Of a stretch of 64,000 bases of DNA, positions 16,510 through 26,200 are shown in pieces (within the stretch, counting starts at the first letter, position 1; each line of letters starts with the position of its first letter). The position numbers were made by a program, and so were the translations under genes. Source of the DNA: Anaerolineales bacterium (GTDB taxonomy: Bacteria; Chloroflexota; Anaerolineae; 4572-78; J111). Location: the NCBI GenBank assembly GCA_015075185.1, contig JABTUW010000002.1:124001-188000 (forward strand), in the 5' to 3' direction. The notes beneath the pieces are model-generated. The model had not been told where the DNA came from, searched no databases, and saw only the letters and a list, made by a program, of their open reading frames with translations.

Positions 16510-17760
16510 TTAGACGTGAGGATCGTCCTGGAGATGGAGCATCTCCTCAAGCCGCCGCTGAAGATAAGCACGCTCGGCGCTGTTGCCGCACAAGGCAAGC
16601 GCTCGCTCGTAAGCATCGGCGGCAGCCTCGCGCTGGTTCGTCCGGCGCAGCAGGTCGGCCCGCGCCGCGTGATAGGGGTAAAAGGCGTCTGCCTGGCTGG
16701 CGAGGCGCAGGAGCATCTGCAAACCCGCCGCCGGCCCCCAGACCATCGCCACTGCCACCGCCCGGTTCACTTCGACCACTACCGACGGAGTCATCGCCGC
16801 CAGCGAGCTATAGAGCGCGGCAATCTGACGCCAGTCGGTCGCCTCAGCCGTCGGCGCTTCGGCATGCAGCGCGCTGATCGCCGCTTGCACCTGATAGGGT
16901 CCCGGATCGGCCAGGGCGAGCGCCTCGTCCAGAACCGCCATCCCCTCGTGGATTTTTGCCTGATCCCAGCGGGTGCGATCCTGTTCGTCGAGCAGAACGA
17001 GTTCGCCCGCCGCATTGAGCCGCGTCTCGCGCCGCGAATCGTGCAATAGCATCAGTGCCAGCAGACCGCGCGCCTCGGCGCTGCGCGGCAGCAGCGCCAC
17101 CAGCACACGGCTCAGCCGGATCGCTTCCCCGCACAGTTCGTGCCGGGTGAGCGTATCGCCGCTGGTGGCACAGTAACCCTCGTTGAAGATCAGGTAAATG
17201 ACCGCCAGCAGCGCGTCGAGTCGTTCCGGCAGCAGGTCGGCGGGCGGGATGCGATAAGGGATGCCCGCATTGCGGATTTTCCGCCGCGCTCGCGCCAGCC
17301 GCTGGGCCATCGTCGGCGCCGGCACAAGGAACGCTCGCGCGACCTCCGGCGTTGATAAACCGCCGAGCGTGTGCAGGGTCAGCGCGACCTGCGCCTCCAG
17401 CGCCAGCGCGGGATGGCAGCAGGTGAACATGAGTTTCAGTCGCTCATCGGGAAGCGAGTCGTCCATCTCGGATTCATCCTCGGTGGTGACAAGAGAATCG
17501 AGATCAAGGATGGTCGCTTTGCGTTCCAGCGTCGTCGCGCGGCGCAGGCGGTCAATGGCCCGGCGCTTGGCGACGGTCATCAACCACGCGCCGGGGTTGC
17601 GCGGAACGCCGTCGCTCTCCCAGCGTTCCAGCGCATTGACCAGCGCATCTTGCAGAGCGTCCTCCGCCAGCGTGAAATCCCCAAGCTGGCTGATGAGCGC
17701 CGCCAGAACACGCCCGTGTTCTTCGCGGAAAGTCGTTTCGATCTGGGCTGCTGCGACCAT
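16510..17760 (-). CDS. ECF sigma factor with C-terminal helical extension (ECF42-like)
   Basis: 416 residues. Region 2 (FTLAEDALQDALVNALERW, then GAWLMTVAKRRAIDRLRR) and region 4 (LTLHTLGGLSTPEVARAFLV and TMAQRLARARRKI) occupy the first 190 residues. A long helical, TPR-like C-terminus follows (IYLIFNEGYCATSG, NRAVAVAMVWGP), typical of the DUF6596 extension of group ECF42. These factors have no classical anti-sigma; the C-terminal domain is needed for activity in studied cases. The gene directly follows a YCII/DGPF gene (16-base gap), the standard ECF42 partner. Confidence 0.9.
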   Translation of the reverse strand: MVAAAQIETTFREEHGRVLAALISQLGDFTLAEDALQDALVNALERWESDGVPRNPGAWLMTVAKRRAIDRLRRATTLERKATILDLDSLVTTEDESEMDDSLPDERLKLMFTCCHPALALEAQVALTLHTLGGLSTPEVARAFLVPAPTMAQRLARARRKIRNAGIPYRIPPADLLPERLDALLAVIYLIFNEGYCATSGDTLTRHELCGEAIRLSRVLVALLPRSAEARGLLALMLLHDSRRETRLNAAGELVLLDEQDRTRWDQAKIHEGMAVLDEALALADPGPYQVQAAISALHAEAPTAEATDWRQIAALYSSLAAMTPSVVVEVNRAVAVAMVWGPAAGLQMLLRLASQADAFYPYHAARADLLRRTNQREAAADAYERALALCGNSAERAYLQRRLEEMLHLQDDPHV

Positions 17761-17776
17761 CCCTGACCTGCTGCTG

Positions 17777-18133
17777 CTACTTCTGCGACCACTGATTCAG
17801 CGGACGGACCTCAATCGAGCCATACTTGGCCAGAGGAATCTTCGCTGCCCAACGAATCGCCTCATCAATGTCCTGGCAGTCGAGCAAATAGTATCCGCCC
17901 AACTGCTCGTGCGTTTCGGCAAATGGGCCATCGGTGATCAACGTCTTGCCCTCCCGAACGCGCACCGTCGTCGCATCGGCGACGGGACAAAGGCCATTAT
18001 TGGACAGCAACACTCCGGCGGCTTCAGCTTCTTTTCCAAAAGCATACCAGGCTTGCGCCACCGCCTGGTGTTCCTCGGGAGTATAATCCGGCGCTTGCGA
18101 CTCGTTCGCATACATCAACAGCATGTACTTCAT
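17777..18133 (-). CDS. YCII/DGPF-domain protein
   Basis: 118 residues, ferredoxin-like YCII fold. The start MKYMLLMYANES and the TDGPFAETHEQLGGYYLLDC motif are diagnostic of DGPF proteins. AAGGAG precedes the ATG. These proteins are the usual targets or partners of ECF42 sigma factors; their biochemical role is not settled. It is the first gene of a two-gene operon with the sigma factor. Confidence 0.9.
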   Translation of the reverse strand: MKYMLLMYANESQAPDYTPEEHQAVAQAWYAFGKEAEAAGVLLSNNGLCPVADATTVRVREGKTLITDGPFAETHEQLGGYYLLDCQDIDEAIRWAAKIPLAKYGSIEVRPLNQWSQK

Positions 18134-18233
18134 AAGTTTGTTCTCCTTTATCTATAGATGATAGGCTGTTTTGCCTTCCTATAAATACGTCGAACAGGGA
18201 AGCGTCAAAATGACAGCCCGGCAGGAATTCTCT

Positions 18234-19130
18234 TCATTTTCTCATAAATTCCCACCAGCGTCGCCCCCTGGTCACTCCCACCGCCAAACCGGCGGCTACC
18301 ATCAGCGCCAGGAATTGAATGCCCAGGTTGAATGCAAAAAAATTGCTCGCCGTGCTAATGTAGCGGTAGGCGGGAGGTGTGGCCAGTAAGTGATGGACTA
18401 ATGGCATCAGAACGTAGCTCAGGCCCAGTCCTGCTAAAAGCAGTGCCCTTGCATTTGGCGTTTCCTTGTGCCGCCAGATACGGAGCATGCTCATTCCTGC
18501 CAGCCAAACCGATCCGGCCACTAGCCCCCCTATCGCCATTAACCAAGCTGTGGCATAACTAACCGACAACCCACGGCCTGGCAATTCGACCGCCCGCAGC
18601 AACAACAGGGCAGGCATCAGCCCGATGCTGTCGGCGACCAGCCAGATCAGTTCCATAGGACGCTCTGCCGCCCATTTTCCTGGCAACAGCGCAACCGCTA
18701 AGCCAAGCAAGGTAGCCACCACACACGCCGCCGCCAATGAAGGCGGCAGGGTCGGCGAATTCACCGTCATCGTAATAGCGGGGATGCCCATGCTGATAGG
18801 GATGGTGCTCAACATCCATACCTGCCACCAGGTTGAGGGAACAAAGTGCTTTTTGCGCCGAGCTGTTACTTGCCCCCAGAGCCAATTCGCAGCGGTGTAA
18901 AGTACCATCACTGCCCCGGCGGCAACCAAACCGGACATCCAATAGCGGCTGGAGGTCATTTCGTCAAACGGTTGTGCAGGTGGAATGCCGGCTGCCGTAT
19001 GCCCGTACAGAAAGATGATGTATCGGTCGGCCAGCCCATACCAATAGTAAAACAGCCCAAGGATAAAGATCGAGATGAACATTGTTTCCAGGAGCGGCAG
19101 GCCCCAATTCACGTACCAGGGCTTCCTCAT
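18234..19130 (-). CDS. Polytopic membrane protein, unknown
   Basis: 298 residues, about seven hydrophobic helices (for example LLETMFISIFILGLFYYW, MELIWLVADSIGLMPALLLL and FFAFNLGIQFLALMVAAGLAV). I recognise no family or catalytic motif. AAAGGG precedes the start. The next gene upstream on the same strand (nitrilase family) ends 16 bases before, so the two are probably cotranscribed. Confidence 0.55.
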   Translation of the reverse strand: MRKPWYVNWGLPLLETMFISIFILGLFYYWYGLADRYIIFLYGHTAAGIPPAQPFDEMTSSRYWMSGLVAAGAVMVLYTAANWLWGQVTARRKKHFVPSTWWQVWMLSTIPISMGIPAITMTVNSPTLPPSLAAACVVATLLGLAVALLPGKWAAERPMELIWLVADSIGLMPALLLLRAVELPGRGLSVSYATAWLMAIGGLVAGSVWLAGMSMLRIWRHKETPNARALLLAGLGLSYVLMPLVHHLLATPPAYRYISTASNFFAFNLGIQFLALMVAAGLAVGVTRGRRWWEFMRK

Positions 19131-19145
19131 TTGTCCCTTTGTTAT

Positions 19146-19874
19146 TTATATCATTTTTTGAATGAGTTCTTGAGTGTCAGTGTCGAAGATGATTAGGCCT
19201 TCATTGGCGTCATTCAGTTGTCCTATCAATAAACCCTGGTTATTCCAAATTGATGTTTTCCCTGCACATTCCTGACCATCGGCTTCTCCAATACAGTTGG
19301 CCATTAATACGGTCATTGAGTATCTACTGGCAATCTCAGATAACCTTATGATGGCTTTCTCAAGCCCACTCACAAATTTTGCCACGCTGGCCATATAGAT
19401 CTCTGCTCCACTGCTAAAGGCATTCTCCGCATGTTCGGGAACTGACAATTCATAACAGATGGCCGGGGCAATCTTGGTTTTGTCACCGATTAAACTAATA
19501 GAACTTTGTCCACTCACAAAAAATTCTTCTTCGTCAGGGTGTAAATATTTTTTTGAGTAGATTTGTCTAGCTTGGTGCGGCTGAAAAATAACCATACTAA
19601 TGCACACGTCCGAGTTACTTTTTGTTGGCACCCCAACGCCAATTGTTATCTGCCGGACATCAGAAATTTTCTGGAAATCGTCAAACCGGCGATCAGCCTG
19701 ATGAGTGGCTAATTCTTTTGACAGTGCCGGTTCGTAACCCGTCAGTGATAGCTCAGGGAAAATAATTGTGTCTGCTCCATTGGAAACGGCCAGGTCAATT
19801 AATTTTTTGTGACGATCAATATTGCCTTGAATATCACCTTTGATAGGTCTTGTTTGTGCTACACAAATCTTCAT
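19146..19874 (-). CDS. Carbon-nitrogen hydrolase (nitrilase superfamily)
   Basis: 242 residues. The Glu-Lys-Cys triad is visible: E41 in IIFPELSLTGYE, K108 or K109 in YSKKYLHPDE, and C140 in APAICYELSVP. It lacks extra domains, as in amidase/omega-amidase-type members that cleave small amides. The substrate is unknown. AAGGAG precedes the ATG. It is likely the first gene of an operon with the membrane protein at 18234-19130. AT content is higher than in most genes here. Confidence 0.85.
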   Translation of the reverse strand: MKICVAQTRPIKGDIQGNIDRHKKLIDLAVSNGADTIIFPELSLTGYEPALSKELATHQADRRFDDFQKISDVRQITIGVGVPTKSNSDVCISMVIFQPHQARQIYSKKYLHPDEEEFFVSGQSSISLIGDKTKIAPAICYELSVPEHAENAFSSGAEIYMASVAKFVSGLEKAIIRLSEIASRYSMTVLMANCIGEADGQECAGKTSIWNNQGLLIGQLNDANEGLIIFDTDTQELIQKMI

Positions 19875-20007
19875 TTGTCTCCTTTTTTAGTTAAAGGATA
19901 ACATCCTCGTAAATACGCCAATTAAGGTAATACGAAAAGGCATAGTATACCCTGGTCAGCAGAAATAAAAAAGACTAGTACATCGCGGCGTAAATGACCC
20001 TGCAGAT

Positions 20008-20068
20008 CGTAGTAACGACTTTAGTCGTTTTGGGCAGGTTAAGCGACTGAAGTCACCACTACAAACTG
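20008..20068. repeat. Imperfect inverted repeat, intergenic
   Basis: GTAGTAACGACTTTAGTCG on the left and CGACTGAAGTCACCACTAC on the right can pair with a few mismatches. The gap from 19875 to 20451 otherwise contains no gene I can support. Elements of this look recur in intergenic DNA of many bacteria; function unknown. Confidence 0.4.
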
Positions 20069-20451
20069 TAAACTTACTTCTGCCCAGGTGTACCAGGATG
20101 TAAACCATACCTACTGCCGAAATCCATCTTTTGATGGAGGACTTTTATCCAATTCTATGTTATAGTAGGCAAACCAGAACGATAGTTCTAATCCTGAGAG
20201 ACAAAACAGAGGTTATGACCTGTTTACCCCATCTTTGCCAAATTGAAGCGGCGCCAGCAACAGGTGGCTAACGAATCTGGCCGGCGCGACAGCGCGATCC
20301 ATAAGCTTGAACACCGGCAAAGGCCGTCTGAACAAAGGTACAGGTTGAGCCTGACCCCCCGTCCGATGCATCATTGCGCCAATCCTAGTAGAATAGGAAT
20401 GGTGACCGGATTCGCGCTGATAACCGATTGGAAATCGAGAAAGAGGAACCG

Positions 20452-22248
20452 ATGCTCAACCAAGCAATTGCCCCTGCCGAACTCAAGCGCGAGTTCAGTG
20501 TGGCAGATGAGTATGTTTATGACCGCTCCGGCCCGGTGCGCTGGATTCTCTCGCACCTGCTGCGCTACCCGCACTTCCTGGCCAGCTTTCTTTTGGCGGC
20601 CACGCTGACCAATGTACTCTTTTCGGCGGTCCCACGACTCACCGGTCTGGCTTTTGACGAGGTGCTTCGGCCCGAACCCAGCCTGGCGCGCCTGCTCACC
20701 ATTGCCCTGTCAATCCTGGGCCTGGTGCTGGTGCGCGGGCTGTTGGATATTACCAACTCCTGGTCCGCGGAGACACTGGGCCAGCGCCTGGAGCGCGACG
20801 CCCGCGAGGAACTCACCATTAGCCTGCTAGGCAAGAGCCAGACCTTCCACAATCGCCAGCGTGTAGGCGACATCATGGCCCGGGCCACCAACGATGTCCG
20901 CCAGCTCAATCCTATGATGAACCCGGGCGTCGCGCTCAACATCGAGGCGCTCATGGGCACAATTGCGCCTCTCGTCTTCATCGCCTTGCTGCGGGTCGAA
21001 TTGCTGGTAGCGCCGGTACTCTTTGTCATTGCCTTTGTCTTGGCCTTGCGCCGGTATGTCAACCAGCTTGGTCCTGTCGTCGGCGAGCAGCGCTGGCGCT
21101 TCGGCGAGATGAATGCCGGACTGACCGAGACGATCACCGGGATTGAGGTGGTCAAATCGGCTGCCCAGGAAGCCCAGGAACAGCACAAATTTGTAGAAAA
21201 TGCCCGCCGGGTGCGCGATCTGTATATCAAGCAGGGCGAGATCGAAGCGCGTTACCTGCCCCTGCTGCTGTTGGGCTTTGCCCTCACCGGCGCGTTCGCC
21301 CACGGCTTGTGGCTGGTGTCAGCCGGCGAACTATCCATCGGCGAGCTAGTCGCCTATATGGGTCTCATGGGGGTGTTACGCTTTCCGGCCTTTATCTCCA
21401 TCTTCACCTTTTCGTTAGTGCAAATGGGTCTTGCCGGCGCCTGGCGCATCCTGGAACTGATGAAACAAGAGACTGAATTGGATGAAAACAAAGCCGGCTA
21501 CACGGCAACCATCCGGGGTGAGATCGTCTTTGAGCATGTGACATTCCGGCTGGACAATGATCCCGATGGCCTGCCAGTGCTGCGAGACATCTCGTTCCGG
21601 GCTGCACCGGGAGAGACGATTGCGATTGTCGGCCAGACCGGTTCGGGCAAGACGACTCTGACCAAGCTGGTCAACCGCACCTACGACGTCAATGAGGGAC
21701 GTATCCTCATTGACGGGGTTGACGTGCGTGACTGGAATCTGGATTCGCTGCGTTCCCAGATTTCGACCATCGAACAGGACATTTTCCTCTTTTCCCGGCC
21801 CATTGCCGAGAATATTGCCTTTGGCCTGGGCCAGCAGGCAGACCAGGCCGCCATTAAAGCCGCAGCCAAAGCAGCCCAGGCCCACGACTTTATCACGAGT
21901 TTCGCCGATGGCTACCAGACGGTAGTCGGGGAGCGCGGGGTGACCCTCTCCGGCGGCCAGCGCCAGCGGGTCGCGATTGCGCGGGCTTTGCGCACCGACC
22001 CGCACATCCTGATCCTCGACGACTCGACCAGCGCCATTGACAGCGCCACCGAAGACCAGATCCAACGCGCCATCAGCCGCGTGCTCGAAAATCGCACTAC
22101 CTTGCTCATTACTCACCGCCTGGCTCAGATCCGGCGGGCAGACCGGATTCTCGTGCTCCACCACGGCGAGATTGTGGATCAAGGACCGCACGAGGAGCTT
22201 ATCCGGCGTTGCGAACTGTATCGGCGGATTTTTGCCCGGTACGAATAA
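20452..22248 (+). CDS. ABC exporter half-transporter, degenerate-site subunit
   Basis: About 598 residues: six-helix exporter domain (1-330) then a nucleotide-binding domain. Walker A is GQTGSGKTT (about 394), signature LSGGQRQ (about 499, canonical), Walker B LILDDSTSAID (about 520) with Asp in place of the catalytic Glu, and switch His in LLITHRL. This is the pattern of the TM287-type subunit in heterodimeric exporters. ATG at 20452 has AGAGGA upstream; the frame runs further to 20428. It pairs with the next gene. Cargo could be a drug, lipid or peptide; nothing nearby decides. Confidence 0.9.
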   Translation: MLNQAIAPAELKREFSVADEYVYDRSGPVRWILSHLLRYPHFLASFLLAATLTNVLFSAVPRLTGLAFDEVLRPEPSLARLLTIALSILGLVLVRGLLDITNSWSAETLGQRLERDAREELTISLLGKSQTFHNRQRVGDIMARATNDVRQLNPMMNPGVALNIEALMGTIAPLVFIALLRVELLVAPVLFVIAFVLALRRYVNQLGPVVGEQRWRFGEMNAGLTETITGIEVVKSAAQEAQEQHKFVENARRVRDLYIKQGEIEARYLPLLLLGFALTGAFAHGLWLVSAGELSIGELVAYMGLMGVLRFPAFISIFTFSLVQMGLAGAWRILELMKQETELDENKAGYTATIRGEIVFEHVTFRLDNDPDGLPVLRDISFRAAPGETIAIVGQTGSGKTTLTKLVNRTYDVNEGRILIDGVDVRDWNLDSLRSQISTIEQDIFLFSRPIAENIAFGLGQQADQAAIKAAAKAAQAHDFITSFADGYQTVVGERGVTLSGGQRQRVAIARALRTDPHILILDDSTSAIDSATEDQIQRAISRVLENRTTLLITHRLAQIRRADRILVLHHGEIVDQGPHEELIRRCELYRRIFARYE

Positions 22249-22254
22249 TCAAGA

Positions 22255-22313
22255 TAGTAGTCAGTAGCCAGATAGAAACTGTCTGACTACTGATTACTGA
22301 CTACTGATCGGAG
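22255..22313 (+). repeat. Short tandem-like repeat between the exporter genes
   Basis: The gap is built of AGTAGTCAGTAG and ACTACTGATTACTGACTACTG units, which can also fold as an imperfect hairpin. GGAGG of the second exporter gene follows directly. It may tune expression of the second subunit or be neutral repeat DNA. Confidence 0.4.
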
Positions 22314-22319
22314 GAAATT

Positions 22320-24194
22320 ATGGGTTTTATCATGGACGGTCTGGACGCCGAAGCGTACGACCGCGAGTATACGGACCGCCAGTTGCTAAAACGGATCGGC
22401 GGGTATTTCCGGCCCCACCTGGCGACGATGGGCTTGGTAGCGGGGATGATCGTGCTCAATTCGCTGATGGATGCCGCCTTTCCTTTCCTGATCGCCCGCG
22501 GCCTCGACCAGTTGCAGGGCGCGGCTGACCCTTCGACACGCTTCGCGTCAGGGCAGGCTCTGAACGAGACGATTTGGCTGCACACCGCCTGGCTCATGGT
22601 CGCCATCTTTCTGTCCGGCGTGCTCTCATGGACCTTCAACTTTTTTCGTCAGAAGTTTACGGCGCGGACGGTTGGCGATGTAGTATTTAAGCTGCGCCGG
22701 GATGCCTTTGACGCCGTGCTGGCGAGGGATATGTCGTTCTATGACGAGTTCTCGTCGGGCAAGATTGTGAGCCGGGTCACATCGGACACGCAGGATTTTT
22801 CCAACGTCGTGACCTTGACCTTAAACCTGATGAGCCAGGTCCTGATCGTAATAATTGTCGTGGGCATCCTTGTCTTCATCAACCTGCGGCTGGCCCTGGT
22901 CACGCTGGCCATTGCGCCTGTCGTGGTCTTGACGGCCCTGGCCTTCCGCCGCATTGCCCGGTACACAACAACCCAAGCCCGGCGCGTGCTGGCCGAGGTT
23001 AATGCCAATGTCCAGGAATATATCACCGGCATCGGGGTTGCCAAAAACTTTCGCCAGGAACAGCGCATCTACGACGAGTTCAAACCGGTCAACGCTCAGT
23101 CGTACCGGCTGAATCTGCGCCAGGGTTTGACCTTCAGCAGCATATTCCCCATTTTGGGTACTATTGCCGGCATTGGCACGGCCCTGGTGGTCTATGCTGG
23201 CGGCGCGAGTGTTATCGGCGGCGCGGTGTCCGCCGGGAACTTCTACCTGTTCGTCGAGAGCATCAACCTTTTCTGGTTTCCCCTGATCAGCATTGCCTCA
23301 TTCTGGAGTCAATTCCAGCTTGGCCTGGCCGCCAGTGAACGAGTCTTCGCCCTGGTGGATGCTGAGCCGCGCGTCGTCCAACTAGACGACCGGCCCGCGC
23401 CGCGACTGCAAGGTCGCATCGAGTTCCGCCACCTGGATTTTCATTATACCGTCAAAGAACAGGTGCTTAAAGATTTCAACCTGACCATTCAGCCCGGTGA
23501 AACTCTGGCCCTGGTCGGCCATACCGGCGCGGGCAAGTCGAGCCTGGGCAAGCTCGTAGCCCGCTTTTACGAGTTCCAGGGGGGTCAGTTACTTGTTGAC
23601 GACCACGACATCCGTACGTTCGACCTGCATTCTTACCGCCACCAACTCGGCATCGTGCCGCAGACGCCCTTCCTGTTCGCCGGCACTGTAGCCGACAATA
23701 TCCGCTATGGCAAGCCAGATGCAACCGACGATGAGGTGAGTGCCGTGGCCGCCCGTGTGGGCGGCGGCGATTGGCTGGACGCGCTGCCGCAGGGACTGGC
23801 GACGGTGGTCGGTGAAGCGGGGCAGGGAATTTCAATGGGCCAGCGCCAGCTTGTCGCCCTGGCTCGCGTCTTGCTCCAGGACCCGGCCATCATCATCCTC
23901 GACGAGGCCACCGCCAGTGTTGATCCGCTCACCGAGGCTCAGATTCAGGAAGGACTGGATGAAGTGCTTCAAAATCGGACAGCCATCGTGATTGCCCACC
24001 GGCTCTCAACCATCAGGTCAGCCGACCGCATCATTGTGCTGAGCCAGGGGCAGATCATAGAGGAGGGCGATCATGGCGGGCTTATGGCGCGCGGCGGGCG
24101 TTATGCGGAGCTTTACAACACATACTTCCGCCACCAGTCAGCGGATTACAGAATTCCCGGTCTTGAGGTATTTCCAGAGCTTGAACGGGTGTAA
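22320..24194 (+). CDS. ABC exporter half-transporter, catalytic-site subunit
   Basis: 624 residues: exporter membrane domain plus nucleotide-binding domain. Walker A GHTGAGKSS (about 399), Walker B IIILDEATASVD with the catalytic Glu, and switch His in VIAHRL. The signature is ISMGQRQ (about 504) instead of LSGGQ. The defect is complementary to that of the preceding gene: paired, they give one canonical ATP site and one degenerate site, as in TM287/288-type heterodimers. GGAGG lies seven bases before the ATG. A C-terminal tail of about 20 residues follows the ATPase. Confidence 0.9.
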   Translation: MGFIMDGLDAEAYDREYTDRQLLKRIGGYFRPHLATMGLVAGMIVLNSLMDAAFPFLIARGLDQLQGAADPSTRFASGQALNETIWLHTAWLMVAIFLSGVLSWTFNFFRQKFTARTVGDVVFKLRRDAFDAVLARDMSFYDEFSSGKIVSRVTSDTQDFSNVVTLTLNLMSQVLIVIIVVGILVFINLRLALVTLAIAPVVVLTALAFRRIARYTTTQARRVLAEVNANVQEYITGIGVAKNFRQEQRIYDEFKPVNAQSYRLNLRQGLTFSSIFPILGTIAGIGTALVVYAGGASVIGGAVSAGNFYLFVESINLFWFPLISIASFWSQFQLGLAASERVFALVDAEPRVVQLDDRPAPRLQGRIEFRHLDFHYTVKEQVLKDFNLTIQPGETLALVGHTGAGKSSLGKLVARFYEFQGGQLLVDDHDIRTFDLHSYRHQLGIVPQTPFLFAGTVADNIRYGKPDATDDEVSAVAARVGGGDWLDALPQGLATVVGEAGQGISMGQRQLVALARVLLQDPAIIILDEATASVDPLTEAQIQEGLDEVLQNRTAIVIAHRLSTIRSADRIIVLSQGQIIEEGDHGGLMARGGRYAELYNTYFRHQSADYRIPGLEVFPELERV

Positions 24195-24246
24195 CCAATT
24201 TTCATGCGCCAGGCAGGCATTCAGGAAACTGTGGTCTAAACGTCGC

Positions 24247-24564
24247 TCAGGATAACTCTTCACTATAAGCTACAGTTAATGAGAAAGTTTTATTCCTTTT
24301 CGTGGAGGGTTGCCCATAGGGGGCCTTGGCCTCTGCGGGCCAGTGCGGAGCCTCCCCTTGGGACTTCGTCGGCTCGAAGGTTGGCGTTTGAGTGGGGGCA
24401 GGGGTAGGGGTAGAGGTCCTGGTTAGCGCCGGCATTGGGGTGAAGCTGGAGGTGGGTGTCGGCGTAAAAGTGGAGCTAGCGGTTGGAGACGACCGGCGAG
24501 TTGGGATACAGGCAGGGAGCAGTAAGATAACCAGGGCTAAGTTCAACCAATACTTTTGCCTCAT
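24247..24564 (-). CDS. Small Thr-Pro-rich lipoprotein
   Basis: 105 residues. A signal peptide with lipobox (VILLLPAC) is followed by about 50 residues of TPTPT-type linker and a short C-terminal segment. No domain is recognisable. The linker resembles those in the subtilase and NTPase genes, suggesting a cell-surface spacer; the protein may have lost a C-terminal domain. It starts five bases after the acyl-CoA synthetase stop, on the same strand. Confidence 0.5.
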   Translation of the reverse strand: MRQKYWLNLALVILLLPACIPTRRSSPTASSTFTPTPTSSFTPMPALTRTSTPTPAPTQTPTFEPTKSQGEAPHWPAEAKAPYGQPSTKRNKTFSLTVAYSEELS

Positions 24565-24568
24565 TACC

Positions 24569-26200
24569 TCAGGCTATCCCCTGGCTATGCCACTCGCGCA
24601 GTTTCCGGCGCATGATCTTGCCGGTGGTGGTAAAGGGCAACGAGTCTACAAAGGCAATTTGGCGGGGATATTCGTGCGCAGCCAGCCGGACTTTGACATA
24701 CTGCTGGATATCCTGCCGTAGCGCCTCGCTCGGAACAATCTGCTCATCCAGAACGAGGTAGGCTTTGACAATTTCATGGCGCATTTCATCCGGCACCCCA
24801 ATCACGGCAGCCATCTTAATGGCCGGGTGGCGCAGCAGACAATCCTCAATTTCACCGGGGCCTATCCGGTAGCCAGCGCTATTGATGACATCATCGTTGC
24901 GACCGACAAAGCGAATGTAGCCTGCCTCATCCATCACCCCCATATCCCCGGTCATCAGCCACTCGCCCATGAATTTGTTTGCGGTGGCTTTTGGATGACG
25001 CCAATATTCCAAAAACATCACCGGATCGGGACGTTTCACGGCAATCTGCCCCGGCTCGCCGGGGGGCAGGACCTGTCCGGCCTTGTCAATAATAGCCAGC
25101 TCATGGCCTGGCACCGGCCGGCCCATGATGCCGGGCTTGGAAGGCATCATCGCGCTGCAAGAGGAGACGATCATATTACATTCGGTCTGTCCATAAAACT
25201 CATTGATAGTTAGCCCAAAGGTTTTTCGTCCCCACTCCAGCAGTTCCGCGCCCAGGGTTTCGCCGCCGCTGGCGATAGTCCGCAGTTGAAAACGCCACCG
25301 TTTTTCCGGGTCCTTCACTGTCCGCATCATCTTGAGGGCAGTCGGAGGAAGGAAGGCGTTACGTATGTCGAAGTCGGCCATCAATTGAAAGGCCGCTTCG
25401 GGGTCAAACTTCTCAAAGCGATGCGAAACGACAGCAACGCCGTGATGCCAGGCCGGCATCAAAACGTCGTACAGACCGCCAATCCAGGCCCAATCCGCGG
25501 GAGTCCAGAGACGGTCGCCGGGTTGGGGAAAAAAGTTGTGGGACATCTCGACGCCGGGCAAGTGTCCCAATAGCATCCGGTGCGCGTGCAAGGCTCCTTT
25601 GGGCTGCCCGGTTGTACCAGAGGTGTAAATGATCAAGGCCGGATCGTCGGCCTGGGTGTCGAGGGGTTGATACATCTCGCTCTGTTTCGAGCGTTCGGCG
25701 TGGAAGTCGAGGCAACCGGGATGGGGGCCATCAATGTTGAAGACCAGGTTGAGATCGGGCAAATCTCCCCGGATCTGGTCCAGCTTTTCCACTCCGGTGG
25801 CGTCGGTAATGACCGCTTTGGCCGCACAGTTGTCCAGCCGGTAGGCCAGGGCATCCACCCCAAATAGGGTAAACAGCGGCACGGCGATGGCTCCCACCTT
25901 GTAGATGGCAATATGAACGCAACCTGTTTCCGGCGCTTGGGGCAGAAGCACTCCCACGCGGTCACCCGCTTGGATACCGTGGGCAGTGAGAAGATTAGCT
26001 ACCTGGTTGGACAGTCGCTTGAGATCAGCAAAGGTAAATTCTACGACCTCGCCATTCCGGGCCTTATGGACGAGAGCCAGACGGTCCGGTTGGCTATTAG
26101 CCCACTTATCGCAGACATCAACCCCAATGTTGTATTGTTGGGGAAGTTTCCAGTTGAATTGGTCGACCAATTCAACATAGCTTTCAGCTTTAGGCAGCAT
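24569..26200 (-). CDS. AMP-forming acyl-CoA synthetase
   Basis: 543 residues of the ANL superfamily. It activates a carboxylic acid to acyl-AMP and then acyl-CoA. The P-loop is TSGTTGQPKG (about 196), followed by NEFYGQTECN (adenylation motif), WLMTGDMGVMDEAGY and the C-terminal TTTGKIMRRKLRE with the catalytic Lys. Length and motifs fit the acetyl/medium-chain acyl-CoA synthetase branch; I cannot tell the chain length. GAGGAG precedes the start. Confidence 0.9.
   Translation of the reverse strand: MLPKAESYVELVDQFNWKLPQQYNIGVDVCDKWANSQPDRLALVHKARNGEVVEFTFADLKRLSNQVANLLTAHGIQAGDRVGVLLPQAPETGCVHIAIYKVGAIAVPLFTLFGVDALAYRLDNCAAKAVITDATGVEKLDQIRGDLPDLNLVFNIDGPHPGCLDFHAERSKQSEMYQPLDTQADDPALIIYTSGTTGQPKGALHAHRMLLGHLPGVEMSHNFFPQPGDRLWTPADWAWIGGLYDVLMPAWHHGVAVVSHRFEKFDPEAAFQLMADFDIRNAFLPPTALKMMRTVKDPEKRWRFQLRTIASGGETLGAELLEWGRKTFGLTINEFYGQTECNMIVSSCSAMMPSKPGIMGRPVPGHELAIIDKAGQVLPPGEPGQIAVKRPDPVMFLEYWRHPKATANKFMGEWLMTGDMGVMDEAGYIRFVGRNDDVINSAGYRIGPGEIEDCLLRHPAIKMAAVIGVPDEMRHEIVKAYLVLDEQIVPSEALRQDIQQYVKVRLAAHEYPRQIAFVDSLPFTTTGKIMRRKLREWHSQGIA

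Noticed and set aside
17261-18157. 298-codon plus-strand frame
   Set aside because: Antisense shadow of the ECF sigma factor and YCII genes.
20243-20608. 121-codon frame upstream of the first exporter gene
   Set aside because: Overlaps the exporter start in another frame and has an unlikely Cys/Arg-rich sequence.
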